Below are positions 1 through 7,389 of a stretch of DNA of 46,810 nucleotides, in pieces (position 1 is the stretch's first letter; each line of letters starts with the position of its first letter). This stretch comes from Alphaproteobacteria bacterium (GTDB lineage: Bacteria > Pseudomonadota > Alphaproteobacteria > Micropepsales > Micropepsaceae): NCBI GenBank assembly GCA_013389115.1, contig JACADY010000019.1, positions 1 through 46,810 on the forward strand, read 5' to 3'. A program made the position numbers and the translations under genes. Under the pieces are notes generated by a model, which was given only the letters and a program-made list of their open reading frames with translations, did no database searches and had not been told where the DNA came from.

Positions 1-20
1 GCATTCTTGTGGATGTCCAT
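1..20 (-). CDS. IS481-family transposase, first residues only
   Basis: Only the first seven residues (MDIHKNA) are inside the window. They match the conserved N-terminus of IS481-type DDE transposases, where the helix-turn-helix domain follows. A good Shine-Dalgarno (GGGAGG) sits five bases upstream of the ATG. Start codon and part of the Shine-Dalgarno are inside one arm of a 13-bp inverted repeat, so translation from read-through mRNA is probably inhibited. Whether the transposase is intact cannot be seen. Confidence 0.7.
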
Positions 21-107
21 TCGGTCCTCCCTTGGACACTGAAGCTTCGCAACCTCAGCTTCCTCGGTCGGGACCGAATGGACAACCTACTGAAAGCTCA
101 CATCTAG
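1..107 (-). mobile_element. End of an IS481-family insertion sequence, cut by the window edge
   Basis: Read on the minus strand, the element starts just after a CTAG tetranucleotide (104-107) with TGTGAGCTTTCAGTAGGTTG. This closely resembles the terminal sequence of Bordetella IS481 as I remember it (TGTGA, then TTCA, then TAGGTTGT). IS481 members are known to target CTAG. About 85 bp inside, a Shine-Dalgarno (GGGAGG, 31-26) precedes an ATG at 20-18 that opens MDIHKNA, the usual start of IS481-type transposases (M-N/D-I/T-H-K-N/H-A). The rest of the element lies left of the window. A perfect 13-bp inverted repeat (15-27 and 71-83) places the transposase start codon in a hairpin. The insertion abolishes the reading frame of the S9 peptidase to its right. 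Family assignment rests on the end sequence, the CTAG target and seven residues. Confidence 0.8.
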
Positions 108-1351
108 AGCACATCCTCGCCGACGGGCTCGATCTCATCGACCGCCGCAACCTCCGGCAGCGGCACATCATCGAGCGCCTTGCCCGAGAGGTCGAACACC
201 CGCACGCGCGAGGGGCCGCCCGCGATCGTGCGCACATACATCTTATCGGCGGTGAAGTTGATCGCCTTCTCGCCCCAGAAATCGATGACGATCGCGTCCT
301 CGCCCTCTTCGACGATCGTGCTCGCCTCGGCAAGGTCACTCACCCCCGGCGCGAGCTTGAGCACACGTCGGCGCGGCGCCCCTTTTTCCGATACGAGATA
401 GAGCCCCGCGTCAGGCCCGAACGCGACGAAATCGATTCCATCCTCATAGTGTGTGAGCTGTTGGAACTGCCCGTCCTCGCCGCGCACGAAATGGACGAAC
501 TCGCCGCCGTCGCCATTTTGAACGGAGACGAGCAGCTTCTTGTCGGCAAGCGAATAGGAGAGCTTGATCTCGGCGACCTTGGGCAGCCCATCGCCGAAGA
601 CATGCGCGTCCTTGGCCGGATCATCGCCCAATCGGTGCACATAGACCTGCTGGAAGAAATGCCGGTCCTCCGCGCTCGCCCCTTGCGTGGGATAGCGCGT
701 GTACCAGAAGCTCAGATTGTCAGGCGCCCAGGCGACATCGCCGCCTGCCGTCGGGTATTGCACATGCGCGATACGCTCGCCCGTCTCCCGGCCCGTATCC
801 GTCTCGAACACATGGAGCGTGCCGTCTTCTGACCCGTCCTTCGACAGCGACAGCGCCACCAGCTTCCCGTCATGGGACGGCACGTACCAGTCGAGCGTCG
901 TTGCGCCCGTTGTGTCATGGAGATTGGGGTCGAGCACCGTCTTCGCCGACACAGGATCGGCATCCGCGCCCATGACGACAAGGATCGGCTGCTGCTTCTT
1001 GGGGTCGAAATACATCGAGAAGACACGCCCGCCAGCATAGGTAAGGCCATAATAGCGGGGTGAGCTTTGGGTGATGGCGGCTTCGATCCGGGCGCGGATC
1101 GGCGTCCGCACCGAAAGCCCGTCGAGATAGGCGCGGGAGCGCTCAGACTGCGCGCTCGACCAGGCCTGCGTTTCGGCGCTCGCGCCGTCCTCGAGCCAGC
1201 GATAGGGATCGCTGACCGCAACGCCGTGAAGCATGTCGGTGACGCTCTCGACGCGCGCGGGCGGCGCGCCGCTATCGGCCGCAAAGCTGGTCAGCGCCGC
1301 ACCAATGACGCCGATCGCGACGACGCCCGAAATCCATCCCCACCGGCGCAT
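104..1351 (-). pseudogene. Prolyl oligopeptidase (S9A), truncated by IS insertion
   Basis: The 415-residue product begins with a signal peptide or membrane anchor (MRRWGWISG, then a hydrophobic stretch to about residue 25), so the full enzyme would be periplasmic or secreted. It continues with the S9A N-terminal region (VSDPYRWLED at about 45) and the seven-bladed propeller (TLDWYVPSHDGK, DVAWAPDNLSFWYTRYP, FFQQVYVHRLG). Intact S9A enzymes are about 690-730 residues and carry the Ser-Asp-His alpha/beta-hydrolase domain at the C-terminus. That domain is missing here, because the frame runs into the IS481 end and stops at a TAG inside the CTAG target. The ATG at 1351 is chosen because GGGAGG lies just upstream; an in-frame TTG at 1369 has no such support. 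Without the catalytic domain the product should be inactive. The missing 3' part may lie beyond the IS. Confidence 0.85.
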
Positions 1352-1446
1352 GATCCCTCCCGCAGCCAATTAAGGGGAAGAACCATGCGTGGCGTATGGG
1401 GCCAAGTCAAACGGCGACCCTCCAAAGGATCGCCGCGCCATGAACC

Positions 1447-2550
1447 TCACACGCCGGGACCGGCCTGGCAGATGGCCATCACGGGTTCGAACACGTCGGA
1501 GATGACGAGCAGCCCGTCGTCCGAAGCCGCGGTGCTCGATCCGGAGATTTCATCGCCGAGATTGCTATAGACCGTCCGCGCCTCAAATCCGCCGCCGCGC
1601 GGGCCGGGGGCCGAAATCGCGATCACCTGTGAGGGCGACTGCGTTTCGGCATTGCGCGCATGCTCGGCGAATTGCAGCATTTTGGGGTGAGCCGCCACCC
1701 ACAGCGTGCCATCCGAGGCGACATCGATATTGTCGGGGCCGGCATCGAGCGAGACGCTGGTAAGATAGGAAAGCTCGCCCGTCGTCATGTTCCGCTCATA
1801 GGCGTTCACGCGCTTCGCCGTCGTCTCGGCGATATAGATCTGCCCGCCATCTGCCGAGGCCGCGATGCCATTGCCGAAGGTGAGGCCGGAAACCGCGACG
1901 CTCATCTCGCGGCCATTCCAATAGACGGCCTTGGCGAGGGGAAGGATGAGATAGATCTCAATCATCCCCCAGGGCTCGGCGCTGCCCCAGCCGCGATCAT
2001 TCGCGGCATAGAAGCTGTCATGCCCGACCGCGACCACATCGTTGGGAGAGGTGAGCAGCGGATCGGTGACGCTCTTGCGATGATGGAGCTCGACCTGTCC
2101 GGTCAGCGTGTCCGGAACGACATCGAAGATTTCGATCGCATGCTCGCCCGTCGAGAGATGATTGACGACCATCAGTGTCTGCCGGCCGTCGGGACCCTCA
2201 TAGAGGCTGATGCCGTGGGGGCGGAAATCGCTCGGCGCCTCGCCGATGCGAGAGGTCAGCGGCACGGCGCCTTCTTGCGGCGCATCGAGGCGCATCAGGA
2301 AGATGTCGCCGCGCGCGTTCTGGGCGCCCGCCATGATGGAGCGCCGGTCGGTCGAAGAGATGTAGATGAGCCCGCGCGCCCGGTCGATCGCGAAATCCTC
2401 AGGTCCCTTGGGCGCCGGCACAGTGCGGCACTGACCCTCATATCCGGGCGTGACGGTGGCGAAATAGCCCGTCGCGCTCAGCGTGCGCAGCGCCGCAACG
2501 CCGGCGACACCGATGACGATGACAAGCACGATGACGATGAAACGCAGCAT
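1447..2550 (-). CDS. Paraoxonase/arylesterase-like six-bladed propeller, membrane anchored
   Basis: This 367-residue protein starts with a hydrophobic segment (LRFIVIVLVIVIGVAGV) that should act as a signal anchor, placing the domain in the periplasm. The body resembles serum paraoxonase (PON) and SMP-30-like calcium-dependent lactonases/arylesterases: FRPHGISLY, SPNDVVAVG, FYAANDRGWG, GLTFGNGIA, DAGPDNIDVASDGTLWVAAHP and a late EISGSSTAA. The Asn and Asp residues in these motifs are the usual calcium ligands of the family. PON family members hydrolyse lactones, including acyl-homoserine lactones, and aryl esters; the substrate here is unknown. The start at 2550 follows GGGAGG; the longer frame to 2652 lacks a signal sequence and is rejected. 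The gene lies downstream of the ABC exporter on the same strand across about 216 bp holding a structured palindrome, so co-transcription is uncertain. Confidence 0.75.
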   Translation of the reverse strand: MLRFIVIVLVIVIGVAGVAALRTLSATGYFATVTPGYEGQCRTVPAPKGPEDFAIDRARGLIYISSTDRRSIMAGAQNARGDIFLMRLDAPQEGAVPLTSRIGEAPSDFRPHGISLYEGPDGRQTLMVVNHLSTGEHAIEIFDVVPDTLTGQVELHHRKSVTDPLLTSPNDVVAVGHDSFYAANDRGWGSAEPWGMIEIYLILPLAKAVYWNGREMSVAVSGLTFGNGIAASADGGQIYIAETTAKRVNAYERNMTTGELSYLTSVSLDAGPDNIDVASDGTLWVAAHPKMLQFAEHARNAETQSPSQVIAISAPGPRGGGFEARTVYSNLGDEISGSSTAASDDGLLVISDVFEPVMAICQAGPGV

Positions 2551-2766
2551 GACGGCCTCCCCTAAAGCCTCGTGCAACAAGCGCGGGAACAGCGACCTTT
2601 CATCCCCGCGAGTTGCGTCAATCCAAAGAATGTGATCGGCCGCGCCAATCAAAGTGAGTTGACGCAGACGCTGACCGATGCGGCTGGCTCGCCGCGTCTT
2701 ATCGTTAACAATGCCACGAAACCGTGTCCGCGATAAGGCGTGCCCGGCTTTTTTAAGCGACGCCCG
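2551..2766. other. Intergenic gap with a nested palindrome (possible terminator)
   Basis: Arms CTTATCG (2698-2704) and CGATAAG (2731-2737) pair perfectly. Two further pairs plus a G-U wobble extend the outer stem to about ten pairs. A small inner hairpin (CACG-AAAC-CGTG) sits between them. There is no long U-tract on either side. It lies about 30 bp past the stop of the ABC transporter gene and about 150 bp upstream of the paraoxonase-like gene, both on the minus strand, so it may be a factor-independent terminator, an mRNA stabiliser or an operator. No ORF is supported in this gap. Confidence 0.4.
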
Positions 2767-4602
2767 TCAACTGCCCGTCGCCAGGAGCGCATCATTGCCG
2801 GCGAATTGGAGCCGGGCGAGCCGCCCATAGAGCGGATCCTTGGCGACGAGTTCGGCATGCGTTCCGCTCGCGATCGCCTCACCCCCCTGCATCACGACGA
2901 TCCGGCTCGCCTTCTGCACCGTTGCCAGCCGGTGCGCGATGACGAGCGTCGTGCGCCCCTGCATGGCCCGCTCGAGCCCCTGCTGGACCAGCCGCTCGCT
3001 TTCCGCATCGAGCGCGCACGTCGCCTCATAGAGCAGCAGGATGGGCGCATTGCGCAGGATCGCGCGCGCGATCGCGATGCGCTGACGCTGCCCGCCCGAG
3101 AGCGTGATCCCCCGTTCGCCCAGAAGCGTGCGATAGCCAAGCGGCAGCCGCTCGACGAACTCCGCCGCCTGCGCCGCTTCGGCGGCGGCCTTGATCTCGG
3201 CCTCGCTCGCCTCGGGCCGCCCGAACCGGATATTGTCGAGCACGCTCCCCGCAAAGACGACCGAATCCTGTGGCACGACCGCGATCCGCTTGCGCACCTC
3301 TTGCGGGCTCGCCTGCCTGATATCGACGCCGTCGATCAGGATGCGGCCCGACTGAGGATCATAAAAGCGCAAGAGCAGCTGGAACGTCGTCGTCTTGCCT
3401 GCACCCGAAGGACCCACAAGCGCCACCGTCTCGCCTGGCTCGGCGGCGAGCGAGAAGGCTGAGAGCGCCGAGACATCGCTGCGTGTGGGATAGCGGAAGG
3501 TGACCGCCTCGAACGCCACCTGCCCCCGCGCGGGGCTGGGCATGGCGACGGGCTGGGCCGGCGCCGTGATTTCGGGACGGACATCGAGCAGTTCCATCAG
3601 CCGCTCTGCCGCCCCGGCCGCGGCCTGAAGCTCACCCCAGATTTCAGAGAGTATGCCGACCGACCCTGCCGTCAGTACGGCGTAAAGAATGAACTGCCCC
3701 AGTTCGCCTGCGCTCATCTCCCCTGAAAGCACGAGCCGCGCCCCCCACCACATGACGGCGACGATGCCGGCAAAGACAAGGAAGATAACGAGCGCCGTCA
3801 TCGCCGCCCGAGCCCGCACGCGCTGGATCGCGGTTGTGAACGCTCCCTCGACCGCTCGCCCATAGGTATCCCGGTCGATCGCCTCATGCGTGAACGCCTG
3901 CACGGTCTGCACGGCGTTGATGGTCTCGCCCGCCGTCGCGCTTGTATCGGCGATGCGGTCTTGCGCGGCGCGCGATAGCTGCCTCACGGCCCGGCCAAAG
4001 AGCACGAGCGGCAGCACGATGGCCGGCACGCCCAAAAGCGCAAGCCCCGAGAGGCTGGGCGAGGTCACGATCAGCATGGCGATACCGCCCACCAGCGTCA
4101 TGCCATTGCGCAGCGCCATCGAGACGGACGAGCCGATCACGGTCTGAATGAGGGTCGTGTCCGCTGTCAGGCGCGAAAGCACCTCGCCCGTGCGCGTAAG
4201 CTCGAAGAACGCCGGCGAGAGCGACAGAATGTGGGAATAGACAGCTTTTCGGATATCGGCGACGACCCGTTCGCCAAGCCAGGTGACAAAGTAAAAGCGC
4301 ACCGCCGTGCCAAGGCCGAGCAGCCCCGCGACCGCAAGCAGGAAAAGGAAATAGCGATCGATCGCCGCCGCGTTCTCGTTGGAAAAGCCGTGATCGATCA
4401 TCTCGCGCACGGCAACGGGAATGACGAGCGTTGCCCCCGCCGCGACGATGAGGGCAAGGAACGCCCCCACGATGTAAAGGCCATAGGGCTTGAGGAAGGG
4501 CAGCACCCGCCGCAGGGGTTTGAGCGTGCGTGCTTTGGGGCGCTGCGCCGCCTCGCGCGCGATTTCCGCTTCGAACTCGGCGCCCCGCTCCGACATTGTC
4601 AC
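2767..4602 (-). CDS. MsbA-like ABC exporter (fused permease-ATPase), aberrant Walker B
   Basis: The 611-residue half-transporter has six transmembrane segments in the first ~320 residues (type IV ABC exporter, lipid A/multidrug type), then a nucleotide-binding domain. It carries Walker [12 protein letters not shown] (about 395-405), a Q-loop VPQDSVVF, the signature [14 protein letters not shown] and an H-loop [10 protein letters not shown]. Such proteins act as dimers in the inner membrane and flip lipids or drugs; the substrate is not predictable. The Walker B motif reads [12 protein letters not shown] instead of ILLLDEATSALD: Tyr525 replaces the Mg-coordinating Asp, and Cys529 replaces the usual Ser. 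The catalytic Glu is kept. Each change needs one base substitution. The GTG start follows GGAGG at five bases; an ATG two codons later is the alternative. The position next to rpmE and rcdA is conserved in alphaproteobacteria. Function may be impaired or asymmetric. Confidence 0.88.
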   Translation of the reverse strand: MTMSERGAEFEAEIAREAAQRPKARTLKPLRRVLPFLKPYGLYIVGAFLALIVAAGATLVIPVAVREMIDHGFSNENAAAIDRYFLFLLAVAGLLGLGTAVRFYFVTWLGERVVADIRKAVYSHILSLSPAFFELTRTGEVLSRLTADTTLIQTVIGSSVSMALRNGMTLVGGIAMLIVTSPSLSGLALLGVPAIVLPLVLFGRAVRQLSRAAQDRIADTSATAGETINAVQTVQAFTHEAIDRDTYGRAVEGAFTTAIQRVRARAAMTALVIFLVFAGIVAVMWWGARLVLSGEMSAGELGQFILYAVLTAGSVGILSEIWGELQAAAGAAERLMELLDVRPEITAPAQPVAMPSPARGQVAFEAVTFRYPTRSDVSALSAFSLAAEPGETVALVGPSGAGKTTTFQLLLRFYDPQSGRILIDGVDIRQASPQEVRKRIAVVPQDSVVFAGSVLDNIRFGRPEASEAEIKAAAEAAQAAEFVERLPLGYRTLLGERGITLSGGQRQRIAIARAILRNAPILLLYEATCALDAESERLVQQGLERAMQGRTTLVIAHRLATVQKASRIVVMQGGEAIASGTHAELVAKDPLYGRLARLQFAGNDALLATGS

Positions 4603-4777
4603 TGCTGCCTCCAGAAGAGAGGGGTCTAAACGCAGAGCGCCCGGCGCTCAAGCTTTTTGCCAGTGCGATCGCTGACAGCCCCCCTTGCCTAAAGCGCCCG
4701 CCATCGCTATAAGCGCGGGCTTCGCAAACGGGGCGGACCGCCCCATTGCGCGCTCACGCGATAGCGGATTAATTTTT

Positions 4778-4801
4778 CGGCCCCACGGAAAAAGGGGGCC
4801 G
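4778..4801 (+). promoter_or_regulatory. Hairpin in the rpmE 5' leader
   Basis: CGGCCCC (4778-4784) pairs with GGGGCCG (4795-4801) around a ten-base A-rich loop, ending 21 bases before the rpmE ATG. Ribosomal protein L31 genes in several phyla have autoregulatory leaders, so this stem near the Shine-Dalgarno (AAGGA) is a candidate. It could also be an unrelated stem. Confidence 0.4.
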
Positions 4802-4822
4802 GCCGTGCCAAGGACAGGACCG

Positions 4823-5044
4823 ATGAAGAAAGAAGGCCACCCCGACTACCACTTCATCAAGGTGGTTCTGAACGACGGCACGACCTATTGGACCCGCTCG
4901 ACCTATGGCAGCGAGGGCGACACGCTCACCCTCGACATCGACACGACGACGCATGCCGCCTGGACGGGCGCACAGCAGCAGATTCTGGATCGCGGCGGCC
5001 GCGTCGGGCGCTTCAAGAAGCGCTTCGAGGGTCTTCTGGGTTAA
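4823..5044 (+). CDS. rpmE: 50S ribosomal protein L31
   Basis: The 73-residue product starts [19 protein letters not shown] and continues with [20 protein letters not shown] and [21 protein letters not shown], the standard L31 pattern. It lacks the zinc-binding CxxC pairs, so it is the zinc-independent (C-minus) form of the long L31 type. It binds the large subunit at the central protuberance and bridges to the small subunit. The start at 4823 follows AAGGACAGGACCG and matches the family N-terminus; longer in-frame extensions are not L31-like. A hairpin precedes it. Its convergent neighbour is rcdA. Confidence 0.95.
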   Translation: MKKEGHPDYHFIKVVLNDGTTYWTRSTYGSEGDTLTLDIDTTTHAAWTGAQQQILDRGGRVGRFKKRFEGLLG

Positions 5045-5092
5045 GGGTTCTGCCCCGGCCTCCGGGCGCAGGACATGTCCCTTGAGGCAGCG

Positions 5093-5617
5093 TCATTCGC
5101 TCGCGCCGAACTCGGCCTGCAGCCTGCCCAAATGGGCAAGGGCGCCATTGCCGGAAGTATCGCTCTCGCCGCGATAGACCGCGCCATCGAGCCGGTCGAC
5201 GCGCTCATAGAGGTGTTCCGAGCGCCGCAAAAGATCAACGAGACGAGCAGGAAGCATCTCTTCTGCCTCCGCCTTGCGCCCCTTGCAGATCTCCCGCGCG
5301 CCGAGCCGGTATTTTTCCTTCGCCGCTTCCGCGACGCTCATATCCCCTTCCCTGACCGCGCGCTGCACGAGGAGCCATGAGGCCACCTGCATCAGCCGGG
5401 TCGTCAGCCGCATGCTCTCCCCCGCATAGGTGAGCGCAGCCCGGCGCGGCAAAGTCTTGGATTCTTCCCGCCCCGGCCCATCGAGATAGGCCGCCGTCTC
5501 CTCCACCATCGCCATGCCGTCCTGGAACATGCGCGTGAATTGCTGCGAGGTGGCGAAGCCCTTGACGCGCAGGGTGAGCGCATCGTCGGGCGGCAAAGGA
5601 CTGGCGTCGTGGGTCAT
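5093..5617 (-). CDS. rcdA: RcdA / DUF1465 protease adaptor
   Basis: The 174-residue, mostly helical protein fits the DUF1465 family, whose Caulobacter member RcdA is a cytoplasmic adaptor helping ClpXP (with CpdR and PopA) degrade CtrA and other cell-cycle substrates. Recognisable stretches are FATSQQFTRMFQDGMAMVEE, LPRRAALTYAGESMRLTTRL, QVASWLLVQRAV and AREICKGRKAEAE. The start at 5617 has GGAG upstream. The gene lies between rpmE and the DUF1192 gene, the usual alphaproteobacterial arrangement. About 180 bp upstream of the start is a TTAACCAT sequence (5795-5802), a half-site of the CtrA consensus, inside a GTAAT/ATTAC palindrome. The family assignment is firm; the ClpXP role is carried over from Caulobacter. 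Confidence 0.85.
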   Translation of the reverse strand: MTHDASPLPPDDALTLRVKGFATSQQFTRMFQDGMAMVEETAAYLDGPGREESKTLPRRAALTYAGESMRLTTRLMQVASWLLVQRAVREGDMSVAEAAKEKYRLGAREICKGRKAEAEEMLPARLVDLLRRSEHLYERVDRLDGAVYRGESDTSGNGALAHLGRLQAEFGASE

Positions 5618-5786
5618 CGGCTCCGGCCATAGTCAAAAAGAGAAACGTGCCGTCTAGATGCGCAAGTTCCGGACCACAAAGCAGGCCCGCTCTCCTTCAC
5701 ACCAACGATATCAGACTGTCACGATGTTGCACGATCCAAGCGCGAGCGGTGAGGGTTTCATGTCTCACCGTTGCAACCTTGCCGAG

Positions 5787-5805
5787 GTAATCACTTAACC
5801 ATTAC
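5787..5805. promoter_or_regulatory. Possible CtrA half-site in a palindrome upstream of rcdA
   Basis: GTAAT (5787-5791) and ATTAC (5801-5805) flank TTAACCAT (5795-5802). The known CtrA site is TTAA-N7-TTAA, often written TTAACCAT for one half. Only one half is present, so this is tentative. It lies between DUF1192 and rcdA, about 180 bp before the rcdA start. Confidence 0.35.
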
Positions 5806-5818
5806 CGGCTTATGGATA

Positions 5819-6004
5819 TCAGTCCTTCTTAAAGAAGGTCTCTGCGGATTGCCGCGACGCTTGTTTTTTGGCGATCATCGCGCGTGCGGCCTCGATCTCG
5901 GCGGTGAGCGTCGCGATGCGGGCTTCCAGCTCCGCAATCGACATCAGATCGAGATTGACCGGTTGCGCGATTGCACTGCGCGGCAGAAGATCCTGTGGGT
6001 CCAT
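5819..6004 (-). CDS. DUF1192 family small protein
   Basis: This is a 61-residue acidic protein, MDPQDLLPRS, then a coiled-coil-like region with MSIAELEARIATLTAEIEAA and a basic C-terminus ending FFKKD. The pattern (an N-terminal DxDDL-like motif, a SxxELxxRIxxLxxEI helix and a Phe-Phe near the C-terminus) is that of DUF1192, found next to DUF1465 and a quinone oxidoreductase in many alphaproteobacteria. The ATG at 6004 follows GGAGGGAAGG; the longer frame to 6184 has no support. The function is unknown. A cytoplasmic helical dimer is likely. Confidence 0.8.
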   Translation of the reverse strand: MDPQDLLPRSAIAQPVNLDLMSIAELEARIATLTAEIEAARAMIAKKQASRQSAETFFKKD

Positions 6005-6198
6005 CCTTCCCTCCCAAGGCAACGTGCGGAAGAGTGACGCGCGGTTTTCCGCAAATGACGTTGCGACATACAACAGGTAAAGCGCTGGCGCCTTCTCGGG
6101 TTGCGTCTGCGCTCCATCAGTGATGAGGCATGTGCATAAAGGCGCTTTGCATTCATTTTTCCCCGCGCGCGCCGGAAAGCGCAATGGAGTTCAAATTG

Positions 6199-7197
6199 AT
6201 GCCGCAAATGATGAAGGCCATCCGGATCGACAATCCAGGTCCCCTCCCCCGCCTCACCCTTGCCGAAGAGCAAAGGCCTAAGCCCACGGGCGCCGAAATC
6301 CTGGTGAAGGTGGAGGCGGCCGCGCTCAACCGCGCCGATCTGTTGCAGGCGCAAGGGCGCTACCCCGCGCCGCAGGGTGCATCGAGCATTCTGGGTCTTG
6401 AGGCGGCGGGCACCGTAGCGGAGCTTGGCCCCGATGCGCGCGAATGGCAGCGCGGCGACCGGGTTTGCGTCCTGCTCGCGGGCGGCGGCTATGCGCAATA
6501 CTGCCTTGCGGATGAGGGCTCGGCCCTGCCGGTGCCGAAGGATTTTTCCATGCTAGAGGCGGCCGCGCTTCCCGAGGCCTATTTCACCGTCTGGACGAAC
6601 ATCATCGACCGTGCCCACCTTGCGCAAGGTGAGACATTGCTCGTCCATGGCGGATCGAGCGGCATTGGCACGACCGCGATCGCGCTTTTTGCGGCGCTGG
6701 GGCACAGCGTGCTGACAACGGCGGGTACGGACGAGAAATGCGCCCTGTGCGAGCGCCTCGGCGCCAGCCGCGCAATCAACTACAATGAAGAAGATTTTGT
6801 CCGCGCGGTGAAGGATGCGACCGCCGGCAAGGGCGTCGATGTCATCCTCGACATGGTAGGCGGCGCCTATATCGCAAAGAACCTGCAGGCGCTCGCCGTC
6901 AATGGCCGTCTCGTCAACATCGCCTATCAGAGCGGCTCGAAGGCGGAAATCGATTTCCTGAAGGTAATGCTCCGCAGGCTGACGATCACGGGCTCGACCT
7001 TGCGCATTCGCTCAACCGCTGAAAAGCGCCAGATCCGCGACAGCCTTAAGGAGAGGGTCTGGCCCCTGCTGGAGAGCGGACGCCTGAAGCCGGTGATCGA
7101 CAAGGTTTTCCGCTTGCAAGACGCCGGCGCCGCCCATGCGCGCATGGCGGCCGGCGTCCATGCCGGCAAGATCATCCTGTCGCTGGAAGATCTTTAG
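6199..7197 (+). CDS. NAD(P)H:quinone oxidoreductase, PIG3-type MDR family
   Basis: The product is a zinc-free medium-chain dehydrogenase/reductase of about 332 residues. It has the GroES-like half (VEAAALNRADLLQAQGRYPAP, then GLEAAGTVAELG), followed by the Rossmann half with LVHGGSSGIGTTAIALFAALG, the nucleotide-binding loop, and LDMVGGAYIAKNLQAL. PIG3-type enzymes reduce quinones with NADPH. Several ATGs are possible: 6184, 6199, 6208 and 6211. I chose 6199 because GGAG lies nine bases upstream, but 6184 is also plausible. It is divergent from DUF1192 and rcdA, the usual alphaproteobacterial arrangement. The physiological substrate is not predictable. Confidence 0.85.
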   Translation: MPQMMKAIRIDNPGPLPRLTLAEEQRPKPTGAEILVKVEAAALNRADLLQAQGRYPAPQGASSILGLEAAGTVAELGPDAREWQRGDRVCVLLAGGGYAQYCLADEGSALPVPKDFSMLEAAALPEAYFTVWTNIIDRAHLAQGETLLVHGGSSGIGTTAIALFAALGHSVLTTAGTDEKCALCERLGASRAINYNEEDFVRAVKDATAGKGVDVILDMVGGAYIAKNLQALAVNGRLVNIAYQSGSKAEIDFLKVMLRRLTITGSTLRIRSTAEKRQIRDSLKERVWPLLESGRLKPVIDKVFRLQDAGAAHARMAAGVHAGKIILSLEDL

Positions 7198-7216
7198 AAT
7201 AGCGTACAAAAAACCA

Positions 7217-7278
7217 TCACCCTTAAGGAACGAGCCTTCGCGAGCCGCGAAGGGAGAGGCGCGAGCCTTCGCAGGCGC
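7217..7278. repeat. Dispersed intergenic palindromic repeat, copy 1
   Basis: This copy carries the core CGAGCCTTCGCGAGCCGCGA between CACCC and AGGGAGAGG, then a partial second GCGAGCCTTCGC. It is nearly identical to copies at about 19.65 and 36.6 kb. It fills the gap between the quinone oxidoreductase and the DoxX-like gene. The family can fold into a hairpin and is not coding. Confidence 0.75.
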
Positions 7279-7389
7279 ATGGGCGCCGCGACGGATCGCC
7301 TGCTTGCACGCGTTTATCTACAGTGATACTGAAGAACCCGAGTACCGGGCTTATCCCGGGACAACAAGAAGTTGGAGGGAGTCTCTCTC

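Noticed and set aside
5641..5818. A possible tRNA or small RNA in the rcdA-DUF1192 gap
   Set aside because: No cloverleaf or anticodon stem could be drawn, and no promoter-terminator pair is visible.
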